26,793 bases of DNA from contig DCAW01000007.1 of assembly GCA_002313895.1 (NCBI GenBank), forward strand, positions 25,401 to 52,193, read 5' to 3'. Below are positions 24,447 through 26,793 of the stretch, piece by piece. The position numbers and the translations under genes are program-made. Below the pieces are notes generated by a model that did no database searches, was not told where the DNA came from, and worked only from the letters and a program-made list of their open reading frames with translations. Within the stretch, counting starts at the first letter, position 1, and each line of letters opens with the position of its first letter. The DNA is from Dehalococcoidia bacterium UBA1123. Its GTDB lineage: Bacteria > Chloroflexota > Dehalococcoidia > Lucifugimonadales > UBA1123.

Positions 24447-24478
24447 TGTCATGGCGAGTCGCATTGCCAAGAATTTTC
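24447..24478. repeat. Degenerate third copy of the short intergenic hairpin repeat
   Basis: TGTCATGGCGAG... TTGCCAAGAATTTT shares the TGTCATG, GAG and AAG-AT positions of copies 1 and 2. It can pair TGGC (24452-24455) with GCCA (24466-24469). Similarity is weaker than between copies 1 and 2. It lies in the 571-base gene-free stretch 24298-24868. That stretch otherwise holds two promoters and the palindromes at 24571-24612. Confidence 0.3.
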
Positions 24479-24570
24479 TGACGATATTGAACTATGAGTC
24501 ACCGCAGCACGGAGGCAGAACTCGAATCTGAGGGCCGCACTGTAACGCCATCGTTGCATAGCTTGAGTTG

Positions 24571-24612
24571 GACTGATCTTCAGTCTGAAACATGACAATC
24601 AGTCAATTGACT
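24571..24612. promoter_or_regulatory. Cluster of GACT/AGTC palindromes upstream of the substrate-binding protein gene
   Basis: GACTGA-TCT-TCAGTC (24571-24585) and the perfect 12-base palindrome AGTCAATTGACT (24601-24612) lie about 30 bases apart. They share the AGTC/GACT core. They sit about 150 bases before the promoter candidate for the substrate-binding protein gene and could be regulator sites. No regulator is recognised, so this is tentative. Confidence 0.3.
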
Positions 24613-24758
24613 TAGTCGAATCACCCGCCAGTAAATCTCGTCCGCGCGGGATCAGAAAGGTAAAAAAGGTCGAAATGCAATCCGAAAATTTGGCGGCGCG
24701 TCATGAATTTAACTAACTGCTCAGAATGCAAATCGACGTCAATACATCGCTTAGGGCC

Positions 24759-24788
24759 TTGACTGCCTTGGGAGTCGTGTGTTACAAA
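24759..24788 (+). promoter_or_regulatory. Promoter candidate for the substrate-binding protein gene
   Basis: TTGACT (24759-24764), 18 bases and TACAAA (24783-24788) are found, with an upstream TG (TGT-TACAAA) making an extended -10. Transcription would begin near 24795, leaving a leader of about 75 bases before the ATG at 24869. AAGGAG lies about 9 bases before that ATG. Confidence 0.4.
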
Positions 24789-24868
24789 CCTCAGAGGTTT
24801 TCGGCAGACCTTAAAGCAAGGAAGAAATGTAACGAGCAAGAAGACAACTAAATAAGGAGATCAAGCAA

Positions 24869-26793
24869 ATGTGGTCCAAATTATTGGACATTAAAGTGGT
24901 CACCGGACTCGCGGTAGTGATGGTTATGGTCGTCGCTATCGCCTGCAGTTCGGCTGACGAGCCATCGGCTCCGGCGGCTCCGGCCGCCCCTGCCGCCGCT
25001 GCCCCTGCGGCGCCCGCTCCGGCGGCGCCCGCTCCGGCTCCCGCGCCAGCAGCCCCTGCGCCATCGGCGCCTGCGGCAACCACTGCGCCATCAGCGCCTG
25101 CTGCAGCGACAGCAGTTCCAGCAGCCCCTGCGCCATCGGCGCCTGCGGCATCCAGCGCGCCTTCGGGAACGCTGGTTATAGCCGTCGGTTCCGTCAACTC
25201 GCCTAACGGCCTGCCCAGGTTCTGCACAGCTGGCTGCTCAGAGACCATCTATCACTCTGGGATCACGGAAGTGCTGTTCAACTCCGTGGCGCTCCCTGAC
25301 GGAACAGCAGGGACAGAGCCTATGCTGGCTCTGGACTTCAAACTCGACCCAAGCCTTGAGTTCGGCGACTTCACTCTGCGTGAAGGCGTCCAGTTCCACG
25401 GCGACTGGGGCGAGATGACCGCCGACGACGTGGCATTCAGCTTCAACGACGCCAACTCCGTCACCAACCCTGAGTCCATCCACGGCCAGGCAGGCGACTT
25501 CGCTCCCCTGCTTCAGTCGATGGAAGTCGTCGACGACTACAAAATCCGCCTGAACTACCGGAACTATGACAGCCGCGGAATGCTACATCGCTTCAGCATG
25601 TTCTGGCAGACCGCCGCCATCGTGTCCAAGGCCGTCTTCGACGCCACAGGCGTCGAGGGCATGCAGGACATCTACGTCGGCACAGGCGCGTTCGTCGCTG
25701 ACGAATGGGAACAGAACAAGGGAATCTTCATTAGCGCCAACCCCAACTACTGGGGAACCGCGCTGGACAAAGGCCCATTCGTTGAGAAGATCAACTGGCT
25801 GGAGGTTCCTGAGGGAGCGTCCCGTCGAGCCATGCTGGAAACCGAAGAGGCTCAGATCTCTCAGGTGGCAACCAAGGACTTCCCTGACCTGATCGCCAAG
25901 GGATTCGAAGCCCAGAAGGGCGCGTTGCACAACGTCATCCGCGACATCTCCTTCACGGGCAACTACTGGGAACAGTTCGGAGCGTTGACCGGAGCCGCCC
26001 TTGAGCGCGACCGGGACATCTCCAAGCCCTGGGTCGGAAACCCCTTCGAGAACGGCGACGAGTACGACGAGAGCACACCTTCCATGCAAAGCGCGCGTAT
26101 CGTGCGTAACGCTTTCGCATGGGCGATTCAGCGTGAAGAGCTGGTCGAGAACCTTCTCGGTGGACTCGGATTTGTAAACCACCAGGCATACAACTCTTCT
26201 AACAGCCCGTTCCACAAAGCTGAATGGGACTGGGGAACCGACTTCGCCAAGGCCAAAGATATGATGGCCGAAGCCGGATACGGCTCTGGTTTCGAGATGG
26301 ACATGTGGGTAGGCACAGGTGAGTTGGGCGCGGAGATCGGCGAGTCCGTAGGCGCAGCCTGGGACGAGCAACTTGGAATCAAGGTCAACCTGATCAAGAC
26401 CGCGTACTCCACCTACAGGCCTGGACTGGTGGCCCGAACCACCAACACCCCTGGCGTGTTCATCTGCGGCGACGAGAACCACTCCAACTTCCCGTATGAC
26501 TGGGCGCACGGCTTCGTCGTAAGCTCGTTCAGCGCAGGCGGATACGGTGTGGGACAGGAAATTCCATACGCGACCGAGACCTACTCGATCATGGCTGGCG
26601 AACCAGACCTGGCCAAGCGTGAAGCGTTGAGCGAAAACTTCTTTGACATGAACCGCAAATGGGCGAACTGTGTTGGCATCTTCGAGGAGCCGCTCTGGCC
26701 CCTCTTCAACCCCAACCTGGTCACAGCCTGGGACCAGAGGCCAACAGCCAATGGCAACCTGCACGGTATCACAGAAGTCAACTCCATCAAACT
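24869..26793 (+). CDS. ABC transporter substrate-binding lipoprotein, family 5 (partial at window end)
   Basis: An open frame of 641 codons runs off the window. The protein has a lipoprotein signal (hydrophobic 10-25, AIAC with Cys26), an Ala/Pro-rich linker (33-99) and then a solute-binding protein family 5 domain. Family features are TLREGVQFHGDWGEMTADDVAFSFND, VSKAVFDATGVEGM, GTGAFVADEWEQNKGIFISANPNYWG, FAWAIQREELVENLLGG and KAKDMMAEAGY. These proteins capture oligopeptides, nickel, opines or other organic solutes outside the membrane and deliver them to a permease, presumably encoded beyond the edge. The ATG has AAGGAG 9 bases upstream. The linker is encoded by very GC-rich DNA containing an exact repeat and likely tethers the binding domain away from the membrane. 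Confidence 0.92.
   Translation, partial: MWSKLLDIKVVTGLAVVMVMVVAIACSSADEPSAPAAPAAPAAAAPAAPAPAAPAPAPAPAAPAPSAPAATTAPSAPAAATAVPAAPAPSAPAASSAPSGTLVIAVGSVNSPNGLPRFCTAGCSETIYHSGITEVLFNSVALPDGTAGTEPMLALDFKLDPSLEFGDFTLREGVQFHGDWGEMTADDVAFSFNDANSVTNPESIHGQAGDFAPLLQSMEVVDDYKIRLNYRNYDSRGMLHRFSMFWQTAAIVSKAVFDATGVEGMQDIYVGTGAFVADEWEQNKGIFISANPNYWGTALDKGPFVEKINWLEVPEGASRRAMLETEEAQISQVATKDFPDLIAKGFEAQKGALHNVIRDISFTGNYWEQFGALTGAALERDRDISKPWVGNPFENGDEYDESTPSMQSARIVRNAFAWAIQREELVENLLGGLGFVNHQAYNSSNSPFHKAEWDWGTDFAKAKDMMAEAGYGSGFEMDMWVGTGELGAEIGESVGAAWDEQLGIKVNLIKTAYSTYRPGLVARTTNTPGVFICGDENHSNFPYDWAHGFVVSSFSAGGYGVGQEIPYATETYSIMAGEPDLAKREALSENFFDMNRKWANCVGIFEEPLWPLFNPNLVTAWDQRPTANGNLHGITEVNSIK
25046..25150 (+). 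repeat. Exact 33-base direct repeat in the Ala/Pro linker
   Basis: Bases 25046-25078 and 25118-25150 are identical over 33 positions, 72 bases (24 codons) apart, and so in the same reading frame. A degraded partial copy lies between them at about 25083-25106. The unit encodes part of the PAAPAPSAPAA linker. Nucleotide identity, including at synonymous positions, points to recent in-frame duplication or slippage rather than selection on the peptide alone. Confidence 0.85.

Noticed and set aside
24494..24598. A 34-codon plus-strand frame in the gap before the substrate-binding protein gene
   Set aside because: It has no ribosome-binding site and no recognisable similarity, and such short frames are expected by chance.
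25046..25150. Repeats in the GC-rich stretch as a CRISPR or tandem-repeat locus
   Set aside because: The repeats are inside a coding frame and encode an Ala/Pro linker; there are no regular spacers or cas genes.
24811..25248. Minus-strand frame rich in Ala, Gly and Asp opposite the lipoprotein linker
   Set aside because: It is the antisense translation of the Ala/Pro repeat DNA; the sense strand has the lipobox and ribosome-binding site.
25583..26764. A 393-codon open frame on the minus strand inside the substrate-binding protein gene
   Set aside because: The plus strand carries a clear family 5 binding protein; the antisense frame has no ribosome-binding site or known domain.

Overview
The window looks like chromosomal DNA of a free-living bacterium of moderately high G+C content, most likely Chloroflexota and perhaps the Dehalococcoidia/SAR202 side. 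This is inference. The clues are an oligopeptide-type substrate-binding lipoprotein with a long Ala/Pro linker, an LLM flavin-dependent oxidoreductase beside an MBL hydrolase, CocE and M20 hydrolases, a FmdB-type zinc ribbon and frequent TTG/GTG starts. No rRNA, tRNA, CRISPR array, transposase or phage gene was seen.

Left end (1-5128). A truncated FmdB-type zinc-ribbon gene reads leftwards off the edge. It sits behind a strong sigma70-type promoter and a palindrome with the geometry of the HrcA operator CIRCE. Next come a leftward CocE/NonD serine hydrolase and, divergently, two tandem paralogous M20 amidohydrolases. This is a small amide/peptide-hydrolysis block.

Middle (5493-13795). A compact rightward operon runs moxR, DUF58, a short BatD-like protein, batA, batB, batC, batD, batE. 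It encodes a MoxR AAA+ ATPase with membrane-anchored von Willebrand A, TPR and beta-sandwich proteins, an envelope-associated assembly usually linked to stress tolerance. Most junctions are 4-base ATGA/GTGA overlaps. An MFS exporter (13879-15201) follows on the same strand.

Right half (15226-24297), all leftward. The units are: fabI with the two subunits of a ThDP-dependent sulfopyruvate/phosphonopyruvate-type decarboxylase; a membrane-anchored LiaF-like (toastrack) protein; a run of HAD hydrolase, ABC exporter, LLM oxidoreductase and MBL hydrolase that may be one transcription unit; a four-helix membrane protein; and a DapA/NanA-superfamily lyase that ends in a clear intrinsic terminator.

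Right edge (24869-26793). After about 570 bases of non-coding DNA with a promoter candidate and small palindromes comes a family 5 ABC substrate-binding lipoprotein, cut by the window end. Degenerate copies of a short hairpin-forming repeat lie in three intergenic regions. The least expected items are the fabI/decarboxylase operon, the CIRCE-like site ahead of a zinc-ribbon gene, and the HAD-ABC-LLM-MBL cluster.
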